Assembly: GCA_024742875.1 (NCBI GenBank)
Contig: JANSXP010000021.1
Coordinates: 1 to 64,000 of the forward strand
DNA: 64,000 nt
Reading direction: 5' to 3'
Source: Planctomycetaceae bacterium
GTDB taxonomy: Bacteria > Planctomycetota > Planctomycetia > Planctomycetales > Planctomycetaceae
In this document: one piece after another, positions 54,693 to 64,000 of the stretch
Numbering within the stretch: position 1 is the first letter of the stretch
Layout: each line of letters begins with the position of its first letter
Translations under genes and position numbers: made by a program
The notes under the pieces: model-generated
Told to the model about the DNA's origin: nothing
Databases searched by the model: none
Seen by the model: the letters and a program-made list of their open reading frames with translations, nothing else

Positions 54693-57593
54693 ATGATTCG
54701 TGCACGATCGGAGTGGGTTGTCCGGAAGCGAGACGGACGTGTGGCGCCTTTCGAAGACGGGTTGATTGGTCGAGCGATCGCAAATGCGTTTCGCGCCGAA
54801 CTCAATCTGGCGGAAGGCCAGCCGCTGGATGCCACCTCGGACCGCGAGGTCCGGGAAATCACTGAAGAAGTGTCCAACGCCGTCGCTGAAGATGCGGCCA
54901 CTGACAACGGCACTGACGTCGAAACCGTTCAGGACGTCGTGGAAATGCTGCTGATGAAACGCGGGCACTATAAAGTGGCTCGCCGTTACATCGTCTACCG
55001 TGCTGAGCACCAGAAGATTCGCGCTCTGCAGCCGGCGGAAGGCCCGGAAGCCGAACAGGCTGACGACAAGCCCCGTATGAATGTCAAACTGGAAGACGGC
55101 GTGGCCGTTCCGTTTGACGCTCAGCGAATTCGCCGCCGTTTTGAAGTCGCCTGCAGCGGACTGGACGACTGTGACCCGGAGATTCTGGTTCAGGAAGTCA
55201 TGAAGTCCGTCTTTGACGGCATCTCGGTTGCGGAAATCTACCGCGCCATGATTCTGGCCGCCCGATCTCGCATCGAGATCGATCCATCGTATGACACCGT
55301 TGCCGCCCGGTTGCTGCAGATGGTTATCGCCAACGAAGCACTGGGCAGTGCTCCGTCTGACGAAGACGCCTACAACCGGCTGTATCGCAACCAGTTCGAG
55401 CACTACATCATTGACGGCATCGTGGCGGATCGCCTCACGTCGGATCTGCGGAAGTTCGACCTGACGCGACTGGCGGAAGCCCTCCGCCCGGAAAACGACG
55501 GGCTGTTCAAATATCCTGGCCTGCAGGCTGTCTACGACCGCTATCTGCTGCACATCGACAATCGACGCATCGAAATGCCTCAGTATTTCTGGATGCGAGT
55601 CGCCATGGGCCTGGCGATGAACGAAGAGCAGCAGGAAGAACGGGCGATTGAATTCTACAATCTCCTGTCGACCATGCGGTTCACCTCAGCGACCCCCACG
55701 CTGTTCAACTCAGCCACACGTCATCCGCAGCTCAGTTCCTGCTATCTGTCCACCGTCAGCGACAACCTGGAGCACATCTTTAAGTCGGTTTCAGACAACG
55801 CCAAGCTCAGCAAATGGGCGGGCGGTCTGGGCAACGACTGGACCAACATTCGTGCCACCAACTCCTACATCAAAGGCACAAATGGTCGCAGCCAGGGTGT
55901 GATCCCCTTCCTGAAGGTCGTCAACGACACGGCTGTCGCCGTGAATCAGGGCGGCAAACGCAAAGGCGCCGTGTGTTCCTACCTGGAAACATGGCACCTC
56001 GACCTGGAAGAGTTTCTGGATCTCCGCAAGAACACGGGAGACGACCGTCGCCGTACGCACGACATGCACACGGCCAACTGGATTCCCGACCTGTTCATGA
56101 AGCGTGTGCAGCAGGAACAGGAGTGGACACTCTTCAGCCCCAACGAAGTGCCCGACCTGCACGATCTGGTCGGCAAAGCGTTTGAGCAGCGTTATGAAGA
56201 GTACGAACGTCTGGCTGACGAAGGCAAGATGGACATCTTCCGTCGCGTTCCCGCCATGGAACTGTGGCGTAAAATGCTCACACGCATCTTCGAAACCGGA
56301 CATCCATGGGTCACGTGGAAAGATCCTTCCAATCTTCGTTCGCCTCAGGATCACTGCGGCGTCGTGCACAGTTCCAACCTCTGCACGGAAATTCTCCTCA
56401 ACACGTCGGAGAATGAAACGGCCGTCTGCAACCTGGGCTCCATCAACCTGCGTCGCCACATCGTGGATGGCCAGCTGGATCTGCAGTTGCTGGAAGAGAC
56501 AGTCCGCACCGCCATGCGGATGCTCGATAACGTCATCGACATCAACTACTACCCGACAGACGAAGCTCGCAACTCCAACCAGAAGCATCGTCCGGTCGGT
56601 ATGGGCCTGATGGGTTTCCAGGACGCTCTGGCGGCGATGAACTTCAGCTATGCCAGCCAGGAAGCTGTTGAGTTTGCCGATCGCAGTATGGAAGCCATTT
56701 CCTACTTCGCCATTCTTGCCTCCAGCGATCTGGCGGCGGAACGCGGCACCTACTCGTCTTACGTAGGTTCCAAATGGGATCGCGGCCTGCTGCCAATCGA
56801 CACGGTCGACCTGCTGGAGCAGGAACGCGGTGTCCCCGTGGAAGTGGATCGCTCCACCACCATGGACTGGGATTTCGTCCGCAAAAAAGTGGCCGAAAAT
56901 GGCATGCGAAACAGCAACTGCATGGCCATCGCCCCGACGGCCACCATCTCCACCATCATCGGAGTGTCGCAGTCGATCGAACCGGTCTACAAGCACCTCT
57001 ACGTGAAGAGCAACCTTTCCGGTGAATTCACTCACGTCAACACCTCACTGGTCAATGAGCTGAAAGAGCGTGGCCTGTGGGACAAAGACATGCTCAACGA
57101 CCTGAAGTACTTTGACGGCACGCTGACTGACATCCCCCGAGTACCGGCGGACATCAAGGGTCGCTACCTGACCTCCTTCGAAGTTGATCCCAAGTGGATC
57201 ATCGAATGTGCGTCACGCCGTCAAAAATGGATCGACATGGGTCAGTCCCTCAATCTCTACATGTGTGAACCCAGCGGACGCAAGCTGCACGACATGTACA
57301 TGATGGCATGGACACGCGGACTCAAAACGACTTATTACCTTCGCACCCTGGCAGCCACACAAATCGAAAAATCGACCGTGGACGTCAACAAGTACGGCCT
57401 TCAGCCTCGCTGGATGAAGAGCAAGAGTGCGTCTGGTGAAATTCAGGTGGATCGCGCGGCCGAGGCGGCAGCAGACAATGTGCGAACCGATGCTCCGGCA
57501 GCGGTCAAGACACCTCATGCAGCCCCCGCAACCGACATGACGAACGTTCAGGCCTGCAGCCTGGATGATCCCGACTGCGAAGCCTGCCAATAG
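54693..57593 (+). CDS. nrdA: Ribonucleotide reductase large subunit, class I, with tandem ATP-cones
   Basis: The protein is 966 residues; AGGAG lies 9 nt before the ATG. Residues ~5-108 form an ATP-cone ([29 protein letters not shown]) and ~128-215 a second cone-like region ([20 protein letters not shown]), giving two allosteric modules. The ten-stranded barrel has the first redox Cys350 (LSSCYLSTV), the catalytic triad Asn562-Cys564-Glu566 in SSNLCTEI, Cys579 (the second redox partner), and [14 protein letters not shown]. The tail ends with a shuttle pair CEAC. It reduces ribonucleoside diphosphates for DNA synthesis with NrdB. The gene is followed by nrdB after 156 nt. Confidence 0.96.
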   Translation: MIRARSEWVVRKRDGRVAPFEDGLIGRAIANAFRAELNLAEGQPLDATSDREVREITEEVSNAVAEDAATDNGTDVETVQDVVEMLLMKRGHYKVARRYIVYRAEHQKIRALQPAEGPEAEQADDKPRMNVKLEDGVAVPFDAQRIRRRFEVACSGLDDCDPEILVQEVMKSVFDGISVAEIYRAMILAARSRIEIDPSYDTVAARLLQMVIANEALGSAPSDEDAYNRLYRNQFEHYIIDGIVADRLTSDLRKFDLTRLAEALRPENDGLFKYPGLQAVYDRYLLHIDNRRIEMPQYFWMRVAMGLAMNEEQQEERAIEFYNLLSTMRFTSATPTLFNSATRHPQLSSCYLSTVSDNLEHIFKSVSDNAKLSKWAGGLGNDWTNIRATNSYIKGTNGRSQGVIPFLKVVNDTAVAVNQGGKRKGAVCSYLETWHLDLEEFLDLRKNTGDDRRRTHDMHTANWIPDLFMKRVQQEQEWTLFSPNEVPDLHDLVGKAFEQRYEEYERLADEGKMDIFRRVPAMELWRKMLTRIFETGHPWVTWKDPSNLRSPQDHCGVVHSSNLCTEILLNTSENETAVCNLGSINLRRHIVDGQLDLQLLEETVRTAMRMLDNVIDINYYPTDEARNSNQKHRPVGMGLMGFQDALAAMNFSYASQEAVEFADRSMEAISYFAILASSDLAAERGTYSSYVGSKWDRGLLPIDTVDLLEQERGVPVEVDRSTTMDWDFVRKKVAENGMRNSNCMAIAPTATISTIIGVSQSIEPVYKHLYVKSNLSGEFTHVNTSLVNELKERGLWDKDMLNDLKYFDGTLTDIPRVPADIKGRYLTSFEVDPKWIIECASRRQKWIDMGQSLNLYMCEPSGRKLHDMYMMAWTRGLKTTYYLRTLAATQIEKSTVDVNKYGLQPRWMKSKSASGEIQVDRAAEAAADNVRTDAPAAVKTPHAAPATDMTNVQACSLDDPDCEACQ

Positions 57594-57749
57594 TTCAACT
57601 GGCAAGGTTAACCTGCGCCCGGATTCAACGGAAAGGCGGGCAGCGGGTGGCTTCGCGCATGCCCGGTTTCCGGACCGCTCTGCCATCCGCCGTCTGTCGA
57701 ACGGAACTCCCCTCTCTTAACTGTCCATAATCAACAAGGATGAACGCTT

Positions 57750-58820
57750 ATGTCCGCTCCAACCGTCTCCCCATCAACCGAAGACGAACTTCTCGTTGGT
57801 GCCGATGGCCGCTTCAAGGCCACTGAAAAACGTCTCATCAACTGCGCCAAAGTTGACGTCAACCAGCTGATGCCCATCAAGTATCACTGGGCGTGGGAAC
57901 ACTATCTCAACGGATGTGCCAACCACTGGATGCCAACCGAAGTCCCCATGAACCGGGACGTCGAAATCTGGCGATCTGATAAACTCACTGCCGACGAACG
58001 TATGGTCATCATGCGAAACCTCGGTTTCTTCTCCACCGCTGAGTCGCTGGTCGGCAACAACCTTGTCCTGGCCATCTTCAAGCACGTCACCAATCCTGAG
58101 TGCCGTCAGTACCTCCTGCGACAGGCGTTCGAAGAAGCCGTGCACTCGCACACTTTCCTCTACGTCGTCGAAAGTCTCGGCCTGGACGAAGGCGAGATCT
58201 TCAACATGTACCGTGAGATCCCCACCATCGCTCGCAAAGATGCGTTCGAGATGGAACTCACGGCCGAAGTTCTCGACCCCGACTTCACCACCGAGACGTT
58301 CGAAGGTCAGCAGGCCTTCCTCAAGAACCTCATCGGTTACTACGTCATTATGGAAGGTGTGTTCTTCTACAGTGGCTTCGTCATGATGCTGTCCTTCCAC
58401 CGCCGCAACCTGATGCCTGGCATCGGCGAGCAGGTGCAGTACATCCTGCGTGATGAAACCATCCACCTGAACTTCGGCATTGACCTGATCAACGGCATCA
58501 AGTCCGAAAACCCAGGCCTCTGGACGGAAGAATTCCAGCAGGCCATGATCGATCGCATCAAAGTGGCCGTCGAACTGGAAGTGGAATACGCAGAGTCCTG
58601 TCTGCCACGCGGCATCATGGGACTCAACGCCGACCTGTTCCGCGACTACGTTCAGCACGTGGCTGACCGACGTCTGGAACGCATCGGACTGCCCGTACAG
58701 TACGGCTCTTCCAACCCCTTCCCATGGATGAGCGAAACCATCGACCTGAGCAAAGAGAAAAACTTCTTCGAAACTCGCGTCACCGAATATCAGGCCGGCG
58801 GCTCTCTGAGCTGGGACTAA
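57750..58820 (+). CDS. nrdB: Ribonucleotide reductase small subunit, class Ic (tyrosine-lacking, Mn/Fe type)
   Basis: The protein is 356 residues; AAGGA precedes the ATG. The metal ligands are Glu98, Glu129, His132, Glu202, Glu236 and His239. The residue four after His132, where class Ia proteins have the radical Tyr, is Phe136. All ligands, the Phe, Trp60, Tyr231 and the C-terminal Tyr347 sit at a constant +9 offset from my recollection of the Chlamydia trachomatis class Ic protein (Glu89, Glu120, His123, Phe127, Glu193, Glu227, His230, Trp51, Tyr222, Tyr338). The class Ic family stores the radical equivalent in a Mn(IV)/Fe(III) centre. A strong terminator follows 52 nt downstream. Confidence 0.96.
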   Translation: MSAPTVSPSTEDELLVGADGRFKATEKRLINCAKVDVNQLMPIKYHWAWEHYLNGCANHWMPTEVPMNRDVEIWRSDKLTADERMVIMRNLGFFSTAESLVGNNLVLAIFKHVTNPECRQYLLRQAFEEAVHSHTFLYVVESLGLDEGEIFNMYREIPTIARKDAFEMELTAEVLDPDFTTETFEGQQAFLKNLIGYYVIMEGVFFYSGFVMMLSFHRRNLMPGIGEQVQYILRDETIHLNFGIDLINGIKSENPGLWTEEFQQAMIDRIKVAVELEVEYAESCLPRGIMGLNADLFRDYVQHVADRRLERIGLPVQYGSSNPFPWMSETIDLSKEKNFFETRVTEYQAGGSLSWD

Positions 58821-58872
58821 CTCCCGCCCTCGGACCGCTGTCCTGACGTGCGGGTGAATCACCGCACACCCG

Positions 58873-58913
58873 AAAAAAGCCCTTTCTGCATCCCCTGCAG
58901 AAAGGGCTTTTTT
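58873..58913. terminator. Bidirectional rho-independent terminator after nrdB
   Basis: GCCCTTTCTGCA (58879-58890) and TGCAGAAAGGGC (58896-58907) form a perfect 12-bp stem with loop TCCCC, flanked by AAAAAA before and TTTTTT after, so it can work on both strands. Confidence 0.93.
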
Positions 58914-59074
58914 CTGCGCTGCCCCTCAAATGCTCGCGCCACACTCGCCCCACATCCCCGTGACAAAGATCGCTCATCCCCGCAGCCAAACCATGGTGAC
59001 ACTTGAATCGCGAAGCTCCCGCACTGAAACTGCCGCTTCGCAACTTACCGACGTTTCCTTTCAGGAATGACCAG

Positions 59075-60259
59075 ATGTTCGACCTAAACGCCGTCCAGGA
59101 TGCTCTCAAACAATTCGGCTTCGACGGCTGGCTGCTCTACGATTTTCGTGGCAGCAACGTCCTCGCGCAGCGCGTCCTCCATCTGGCCGACGACTTTGTC
59201 AGTTCCCGCCGGTTCCTCTACTTCATCCCGGCCAGTGGCGAGCCCACCAAAATCGTCCACCGCATCGAAAACGATGTGCTCGATCACCTGCCCGGATCCA
59301 AAGCCATCTACCTCAAATGGCAGGAACTCGAAGCCGCCATCCAGACGGCCGTTTCCGGCAGCAGCAAACTCGCTATGGAATACTCGCCCCGCAATGGCAA
59401 CCCCTATATCTCCCGCGTCGATGCCGGCACCGTGGAACTGGTCAAATCTTTCGGCTGCGATGTTCAGCCCTCCGGCGATCTGATTTCCCTCTTCGAAGCC
59501 ACCCTCACCCCCGAGCAACTGCAGTCTCACTACGACGTTACCAAACACACCACCGCCGCCTTTGACCTGGCGTGGAATTACATCGCTGAGCAGATCCGCA
59601 CCGTTGGCAGCGTGGAAGAACTGGACGTGCAGTCGCAAATCATGCAGCACTTCGCCAACAACAACATGACCACCTATCACCCGCCCATCGTGGGCGTCAA
59701 CGGCAACGGCGGCAACCCACACTACGAAACCGGTCAGGGCGAAATCACCACCATCCGCGAAGGTGACTTTGTCCTCCTGGATCTCTGGGCCAAACTCGAT
59801 CAGCCCGGCGCTGTCTACAGCGACCTGACTCGCACCGCCTACGTCGGCACCGAAGTCCCCGAAAAATTCGTCAAAGTCTTCAACATCGTTGCCGCTGCCC
59901 GCGACGCCGGCATCGCCATCGTCGAAGAAGCGTTCGCCGCCAAACGCCCCATTCAGGGCTGGGAAGTCGATGACGCTGTCCGCAAAGTCATCGAGGACGC
60001 CGGCTACGGCCCCCAGTTCTGTCACCGCACTGGCCACAGCATGGGACAGGAAACCCACGGCAACGGCACCCACATGGACAACCTCGAAACCCACGAAACT
60101 CGCCTCATCCTCCCGAACACTCTGTTCACTATCGAACCAGGCATCTACCTGGACGACTTTGGCGTCCGCAGCGAAATCGACATCTACATCCACCCCGACG
60201 GCCGCGTCGAAGTCACCGGCGGCCCCGTCCAAACAGAAGTCGTCCCCCTCCTCGCCTAA
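59075..60259 (+). CDS. Peptidase M24 family protein (Xaa-Pro aminopeptidase-like)
   Basis: The protein is 394 residues from the ATG at 59075 (AGGAA upstream; the in-frame TTG at 59003 is less likely). The N-terminal creatinase-like domain (~1-150) is followed by the M24 pita-bread catalytic domain with its five metal ligands in order: Asp in VLLDLWAK, Asp in YSDLTRTAYVG, His in HRTGHSMGQETHG, Glu in FTIEPGIY, and Glu in VRSEIDIYI. M24 enzymes use two metal ions to remove N-terminal residues before proline or to cleave related amide bonds. No signal peptide, so probably cytoplasmic. An inverted-repeat element begins 7 nt after its stop. Confidence 0.93.
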   Translation: MFDLNAVQDALKQFGFDGWLLYDFRGSNVLAQRVLHLADDFVSSRRFLYFIPASGEPTKIVHRIENDVLDHLPGSKAIYLKWQELEAAIQTAVSGSSKLAMEYSPRNGNPYISRVDAGTVELVKSFGCDVQPSGDLISLFEATLTPEQLQSHYDVTKHTTAAFDLAWNYIAEQIRTVGSVEELDVQSQIMQHFANNNMTTYHPPIVGVNGNGGNPHYETGQGEITTIREGDFVLLDLWAKLDQPGAVYSDLTRTAYVGTEVPEKFVKVFNIVAAARDAGIAIVEEAFAAKRPIQGWEVDDAVRKVIEDAGYGPQFCHRTGHSMGQETHGNGTHMDNLETHETRLILPNTLFTIEPGIYLDDFGVRSEIDIYIHPDGRVEVTGGPVQTEVVPLLA

Positions 60260-60265
60260 GGCCGA

Positions 60266-60721
60266 GCCGCGACGTCGCGGCGGACGATGGCGTGGGGTCA
60301 CTGATTCGTTGTGGCACACCCAGCCGCCGAGTCGCTCTCGTTGTTCGCTATCGACTTTCGACATGGAACCGCGCTTATGCCGGACAAGGTCAGCGTGTTT
60401 TTGGCCAGAGGCTGCGGTATGCGGCAACGGCGCGGTCACTCGCCTGGGCTCTATTGAGAATTGGCGTCGTACCCTGACCGACGAGCGTCCATCGGGTGCC
60501 GCGCATCCTGCTTCGCCCAGCAGCAAGGATCTGCCCCGCCCCCCGTGTGCGGGCATCAGCTCTTTCTCGACCAATCCAGTCGTATGCCGCATTATCGCGC
60601 GTGCCCAGTCAAAGCGCGGTGCTACATCGAATCGCGATAGCGAACAACGAGAGCGACTCGGCGACTGGACGTCCCCATGCTCATCGACTCTCCACGCCAA
60701 CGTCCGCCGCGGCGTCGCGGC
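60266..60721. mobile_element. ~456-bp MITE-like inverted-repeat element
   Basis: The left arm (60266 to ~60377) and right arm (~60611 to 60721) are inverted copies. The best-matching core is GCCGAGTCGCTCTCGTTGTTCGCTATCG on both (one strand each), with further matches GCCGCGACG, GCGGCGGACG and GGCGTGG at the outer ends and ACCGCGCTT at the inner ends. The centre has no transposase or other recognisable gene. Size and structure fit a non-autonomous (MITE-like) or dispersed hairpin element; I could not identify target-site duplications. The right arm covers the last codons and stop of the adjacent minus-strand gene. Confidence 0.6.
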
Positions 60722-61928
60722 CCGCGACCTCGCGGCCCGCCTGGATTTTTACGGAGATGGAGCCTGAGTTGTCGTTGAGTTGGGTCCATTTGTCGCGACA
60801 TCTCAGGACGAGTTGTCCGTTGCCGGGGGCGGTGAAGGTGCCGGATGAGCCGAGTTCGAAGGGTTCGCTGAGCTGGAAGTTCTCGATGAGGACGGCTTCG
60901 AGGCGGCCCTCACCATTGGCGTTTCCTTCCACTCCGACTTCTTCTTCACTGGAGATGAACCATTTGCCGTCGGTGGTGAAGCGATATTGCTGTCCCTGGG
61001 TGAGCTGTGCATTGGTCGCCTGCCAGCCACGTTTGGCGTAGACCTTTGTGGTCATGGTCCGTTTGGTGGATGGCTTGCGGGGTCTGGTCTTCCAGTTCCA
61101 TGCGGTGGATTCAGCGTTGAGTCCGACTCCCAGGTGTTGCATGAACAGGCGAAACTCAAAGTCCAGTTCCTGCAGTTGACTGGCATAGGCGCGTTCGAAG
61201 GAGGTGGTGCCCTGTTTGAGGTAGCTGATTCCCAGTTGACGAAAGCGGTCGCGATAGTTGGGGTTGTTGACGAGAAAGTGGCACAGGGCCCATCGCCAGG
61301 CGTAGTTTTGCCAGCCGTCTCCTGTGCGCTGATTGTTGTCTGTAATTTCCGACAGGGGTTTTGATCGCGATCGTTTGAGAAAGTCGATGACGTAGGGAGG
61401 CGCGGTGACGGAGGAATCGTCTTCTTTCCAGTAGTTACCCATTTCTGCCATGCCTTCGGCGTACCATGTGGGTCCGGTGACGCCGAAGGTGTGATAGCAG
61501 TAGGCATGCACGGCTTCGTGCTGAGCAGTGCCGAATTTACTGGACGCATACACGGTCGCCGTGAGATTGAAGACGTTGCCGCGGCGGGTTCCCTGGGCAA
61601 TCGTGATGCCGCCGCTTTGAACGATCGGGCGTGCCTGGGCGGGCAGGTCGGCCGGTGGCCAGTTGCTGTCGTCGACCACGACGTAACACTCGACGGGTTT
61701 GCGGAGCGGAGCGCCCCAGTAGCGAGAGATCATTTTGAGCATGACCTCCATTTTTTCCAGCAGCTGCTCGGCGTCTTCTTTTGGCAGATCGGTGTGCACC
61801 ACAAAATTGCGGGAACGATAATCCTGCGGTTCGTCGGCCGTTGCATAGGTGAGCGTTCCCAGCAGCGTCAGGACGCTTACCAGACACCTGCGAAAAGCCA
61901 GACCACGATTCCACGGTTGTTCAGCCAT
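60681..61928 (-). CDS. Secreted HExxH metalloprotease-like protein (DUF1570/peptidase-MA-like)
   Basis: The protein is 415 residues from the ATG at 61928 (GGGG just upstream); a GTG at 61937 is possible. A signal peptide (~13-30) precedes a gluzincin-type domain: the zinc motif HEAVH (137-141) is followed ~18 residues later by WYAEGMAE, whose Glu would be the third ligand. A ~120-residue C-terminal beta-rich region follows. The final ~17 residues (REVAGRDAAADVGVESR) and the stop are encoded inside the inverted-repeat element, so the natural C-terminus has probably been replaced or extended. Substrate unknown. Confidence 0.83.
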   Translation of the reverse strand: MAEQPWNRGLAFRRCLVSVLTLLGTLTYATADEPQDYRSRNFVVHTDLPKEDAEQLLEKMEVMLKMISRYWGAPLRKPVECYVVVDDSNWPPADLPAQARPIVQSGGITIAQGTRRGNVFNLTATVYASSKFGTAQHEAVHAYCYHTFGVTGPTWYAEGMAEMGNYWKEDDSSVTAPPYVIDFLKRSRSKPLSEITDNNQRTGDGWQNYAWRWALCHFLVNNPNYRDRFRQLGISYLKQGTTSFERAYASQLQELDFEFRLFMQHLGVGLNAESTAWNWKTRPRKPSTKRTMTTKVYAKRGWQATNAQLTQGQQYRFTTDGKWFISSEEEVGVEGNANGEGRLEAVLIENFQLSEPFELGSSGTFTAPGNGQLVLRCRDKWTQLNDNSGSISVKIQAGREVAGRDAAADVGVESR

Positions 61929-61985
61929 CTGTGCCACCCCAAAACAAAATCCCTCGATGCAGGGATCTGAACCGCTTTGGGTCGA

Positions 61986-64000
61986 TCAGGCAACCGTAAA
62001 GTCGACAGCCACGCTCCAGAATCCTTCAGATGGATCGGCATTGCGAATGGCTCGTACCCAAAAACGGTACTGCCCGCCGGGCAGACTCCCTGTGTACAGA
62101 AACGAGGAATCCGTCAGATCATCCTGACGAATCACGCGAGTTTCTCCTGTTGTCAGGTTGTCCACCTGAATGATGTAGCGATCAGCGCCCTGCACGGGAG
62201 ACCAGTCAAACTGCAGTCCCGTGGTTTGTGTCACGGGCTGGCTGGCGACCGCCCGGCCCAGCGTGTTCCACTGCGCCGATTCACTCCATGGTCCCGGACG
62301 TCCGTTTGCATCGACGGCTCGCACCCACCAGCGTCCAGCGGATTCTCCCAGATCCGGAGCCGTCCAGCTGGTGCCCGTCAGTCCGCCCGCGTGCAGCGTC
62401 TGCTGATCGTGGATCAGAAAGACTTCGTAGGTCGCATCGCCGGCAGCAAGCCAGGCAAACTGTGGGCTGTTGCCAAAGGCCACCGTGGCTGGCAGGGCGG
62501 GGGCAGTTGCGAGCGATGATTCTGTGGCCGCCACGGTGAAGTCGTGAGCATCGCTCCAGTACCCCGCACTGCCGTTCGCCAGGACGGGCTGCACCCAGAT
62601 GCGGTAGGTGCCGTCGGCGAGGATACCGGGGTTCCATGTGGTGTCGCTGACCTGGAGACTCTCGATATGCTGGGGTGTATCCGTGCGATTGAGGAACACG
62701 TTGAAGGCTGCTGCTCCGTCGACCGCCTCCCAGCTGATGGGCGGTGCGGCGGAGGTGGTTGTGTCCAGCGGTGTGAGTAACTGCGTTCGCCCACCGATCC
62801 ACGTTTCGGCCGCCTCGCTCCATGGCCCTTTGTGACCGCCGGCAGAGACCGGTCGCACCCACCAGACGTGACGGCCGTCTGCCAGGGGTGTCGAGGGCTG
62901 GTAACGATTGTCGGCGAGCGTCTGCTGAATCGAACCGCCGCCTGGCACGCGAATAAACAGTTCCCATGACGTCGCGCCGTTCACCGCGGTCCACTGAAAC
63001 TCCGGTTGCGCAGCAAACGTGGAACGCACGGGCGTGACGGCCGAGGGGCCCAGGTAATAGTCCTGCGGTGTGGACCAGTCACCCACGACGCCATCGGTGT
63101 CAATGGCGCGCACCCAGATGCGGTGCACACCAAAGCTCAGCGGAATGACGGGCACGAAGCGGGTGTCGACCACATGAGACTCGTTGATCAATCCTGTCTG
63201 GCCCGTCGTCACATTGTTGACATAGACCTGGTAGCGGACCGCACCCTCGACGGCCGTCCAGCGAAACTCGGGCTGCGGATCGGTGCCATAATAAGGCAAT
63301 GACTCCAGCACGGGGGGGGTGGTGATCTGGAACCGATCGCCCACCCAGTCTGTCCGGCCGCCCCCCGCCAGATTGGCGCGTACCCAAAACCGGTACTGCC
63401 CCAGCCCCATCACGTCGCTGTGATGAAAGGGATCGGGGATTGTGATGTTCAGAATGGGCACGCCTGGACGGGACGAGCGTTCCACATACAGCTCATAGGA
63501 CTCGGCATTGTTGACCGGAGCCCAGCGGTAGGTGGGCGGATCCAGCACCGTGCGACCACGAGGAGAAATAATCTGCGGCAGATCTCCGGCGGAGTCCACC
63601 ACATCCACGGTGACGGCCACGGGAGCAAGGTCATCAAAGTCGTCGTCGCTCACAGCCGCATCGACCGTCAGCACGATGGTGGTCTGGTCGGGGGCCGTGC
63701 CGTTGTCGTCCCGACCGGTGACTGTCACGGTTTGGGGCTGCATCCACTGTTCCACGGTGAAGATGAGCCGATCGCGGTCGACCGTGACGAGATCAGAATT
63801 CAGAGTCGAGACGATAACCTCCACGCTGGATCGTGGCTGAGCTCGCAGCTGAACGGTGAACGAATCGGTGGTCCCAATACGACTGACGAGTGTGCCACCG
63901 TTGGTTTCGACGGTTTTCAGGCTGGCCACGTCGTTATCGAGCACATCGACATCCACAAACGCGCCGTCAAACTGCGGCGCTGAGACGGTAATGCGTTCTA
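61986..64000 (-). CDS. Large exported protein with FN3-like repeats, 5' end beyond window
   Basis: At least 671 residues are visible; the frame remains open at the window edge, so the N-terminus is missing. The first part (about 63956-63590) has a tandem-95/Calx-beta-like strand pattern (LVTVDRDRLIFTVEQW, QTVTVTGRDDNG, VTVDVVDSAG). Then follow about six ~95-residue repeats, each ending with an aromatic-rich strand: RFWVRANLAGG, RIWVRAIDTDG, VWWVRPVSAGG, RIWVQPVLANG, RWWVRAVDANG and RFWVRAIRNAD. The repeat has fibronectin-III-like spacing. There is no catalytic or anchor motif in the visible part. Likely a surface or secreted adhesion/structural protein. The stop at 61986 is 57 nt upstream of the metalloprotease-like gene on the same strand. 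Confidence 0.85.
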   Translation of the reverse strand, partial: ERITVSAPQFDGAFVDVDVLDNDVASLKTVETNGGTLVSRIGTTDSFTVQLRAQPRSSVEVIVSTLNSDLVTVDRDRLIFTVEQWMQPQTVTVTGRDDNGTAPDQTTIVLTVDAAVSDDDFDDLAPVAVTVDVVDSAGDLPQIISPRGRTVLDPPTYRWAPVNNAESYELYVERSSRPGVPILNITIPDPFHHSDVMGLGQYRFWVRANLAGGGRTDWVGDRFQITTPPVLESLPYYGTDPQPEFRWTAVEGAVRYQVYVNNVTTGQTGLINESHVVDTRFVPVIPLSFGVHRIWVRAIDTDGVVGDWSTPQDYYLGPSAVTPVRSTFAAQPEFQWTAVNGATSWELFIRVPGGGSIQQTLADNRYQPSTPLADGRHVWWVRPVSAGGHKGPWSEAAETWIGGRTQLLTPLDTTTSAAPPISWEAVDGAAAFNVFLNRTDTPQHIESLQVSDTTWNPGILADGTYRIWVQPVLANGSAGYWSDAHDFTVAATESSLATAPALPATVAFGNSPQFAWLAAGDATYEVFLIHDQQTLHAGGLTGTSWTAPDLGESAGRWWVRAVDANGRPGPWSESAQWNTLGRAVASQPVTQTTGLQFDWSPVQGADRYIIQVDNLTTGETRVIRQDDLTDSSFLYTGSLPGGQYRFWVRAIRNADPSEGFWSVAVDFTVA

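Noticed and set aside
55791-58862. Minus-strand ORFs of 414 and 362 codons across nrdA and nrdB
   Set aside because: nrdA and nrdB on the plus strand have complete catalytic motifs; the antisense frames show no domain.
59084-60767. Long ORFs on both strands through the inverted-repeat element (59084-60700 minus, 59889-60767 plus)
   Set aside because: They join antisense or out-of-frame M24 sequence to the repeat arms; both strands giving the same peptide string reflects the inverted repeat, not a protein.

Overview
The window looks like a chromosomal segment of a planctomycete. This rests on family content, not on a marker gene: a planctomycete-type cytochrome (PSCyt1/DUF1549/DUF1553) next to a DUF1501 protein, two DUF1559 proteins (one a classical prepilin, one with the domain fused at its C-terminus), VCBS/ASPIC-UnbV proteins, a giant DUF4175-like coiled-coil protein, and a Chlamydia-like class Ic ribonucleotide reductase that fits the PVC superphylum. 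The DNA is GC-rich, densely coding on both strands, and I saw no rRNA, tRNA, CRISPR array, integrase or transposase. I cannot name the species.

Layout. 1-1.7 kb: start of a pyrimidine-nucleoside phosphorylase, a PAS-AraC regulator, and a divergent GlcG-type gene. 2.1-6.6 kb: the DUF1549/1553-DUF1501 pair. 6.7-13.5 kb: a K+ channel with an unusual filter, a DUF1559 fusion protein, two membrane proteins and an FGE-like lipoprotein. 13.6-24.1 kb (minus): a VCBS/ASPIC lipoprotein, a seven-haem cytochrome c with TPRs, a small cupredoxin-like membrane protein, a beta-helix lipoprotein and a SCO1-VCBS-ASPIC fusion, preceded by a prepilin and a TPR protein. 24.2-28.5 kb: small lipoprotein, membrane protein, DUF455 ferritin-like protein, secreted EEP-family hydrolase, RHH-like protein. 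28.5-38.2 kb: a BatA/VWA protein, a single-polypeptide fusion of all three AmmeMemoRadiSam components, and a pseudokinase/beta-helix operon. 38.6-52.5 kb: a six-gene MoxR-DUF58-VWA-VWA-DUF4175-prenyltransferase-like operon. 52.7-60.3 kb: secreted alpha/beta hydrolase, xseB, nrdA-nrdB behind a near-consensus promoter and a ~390-nt leader, and an M24 peptidase. 60.3-64 kb: a ~456-bp inverted-repeat element running into the 3' end of a secreted HExxH protein gene, then a large surface protein with FN3-like repeats that leaves the window.

How the genes fit together. The 13.6-21.6 kb cluster reads as one envelope module: surface VCBS/ASPIC propellers, a multihaem cytochrome, and a copper-chaperone-type SCO domain, joined by 4-nt overlaps or short gaps. 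The MoxR operon is a typical AAA-chaperone/von Willebrand set with an unusually large membrane coiled-coil partner. The RNR operon carries a phenylalanine where the radical tyrosine normally sits. Short tandem repeats (12-15 bp units, each locus different) recur in intergenic gaps, and one of similar size lies in frame inside the giant coiled-coil gene.
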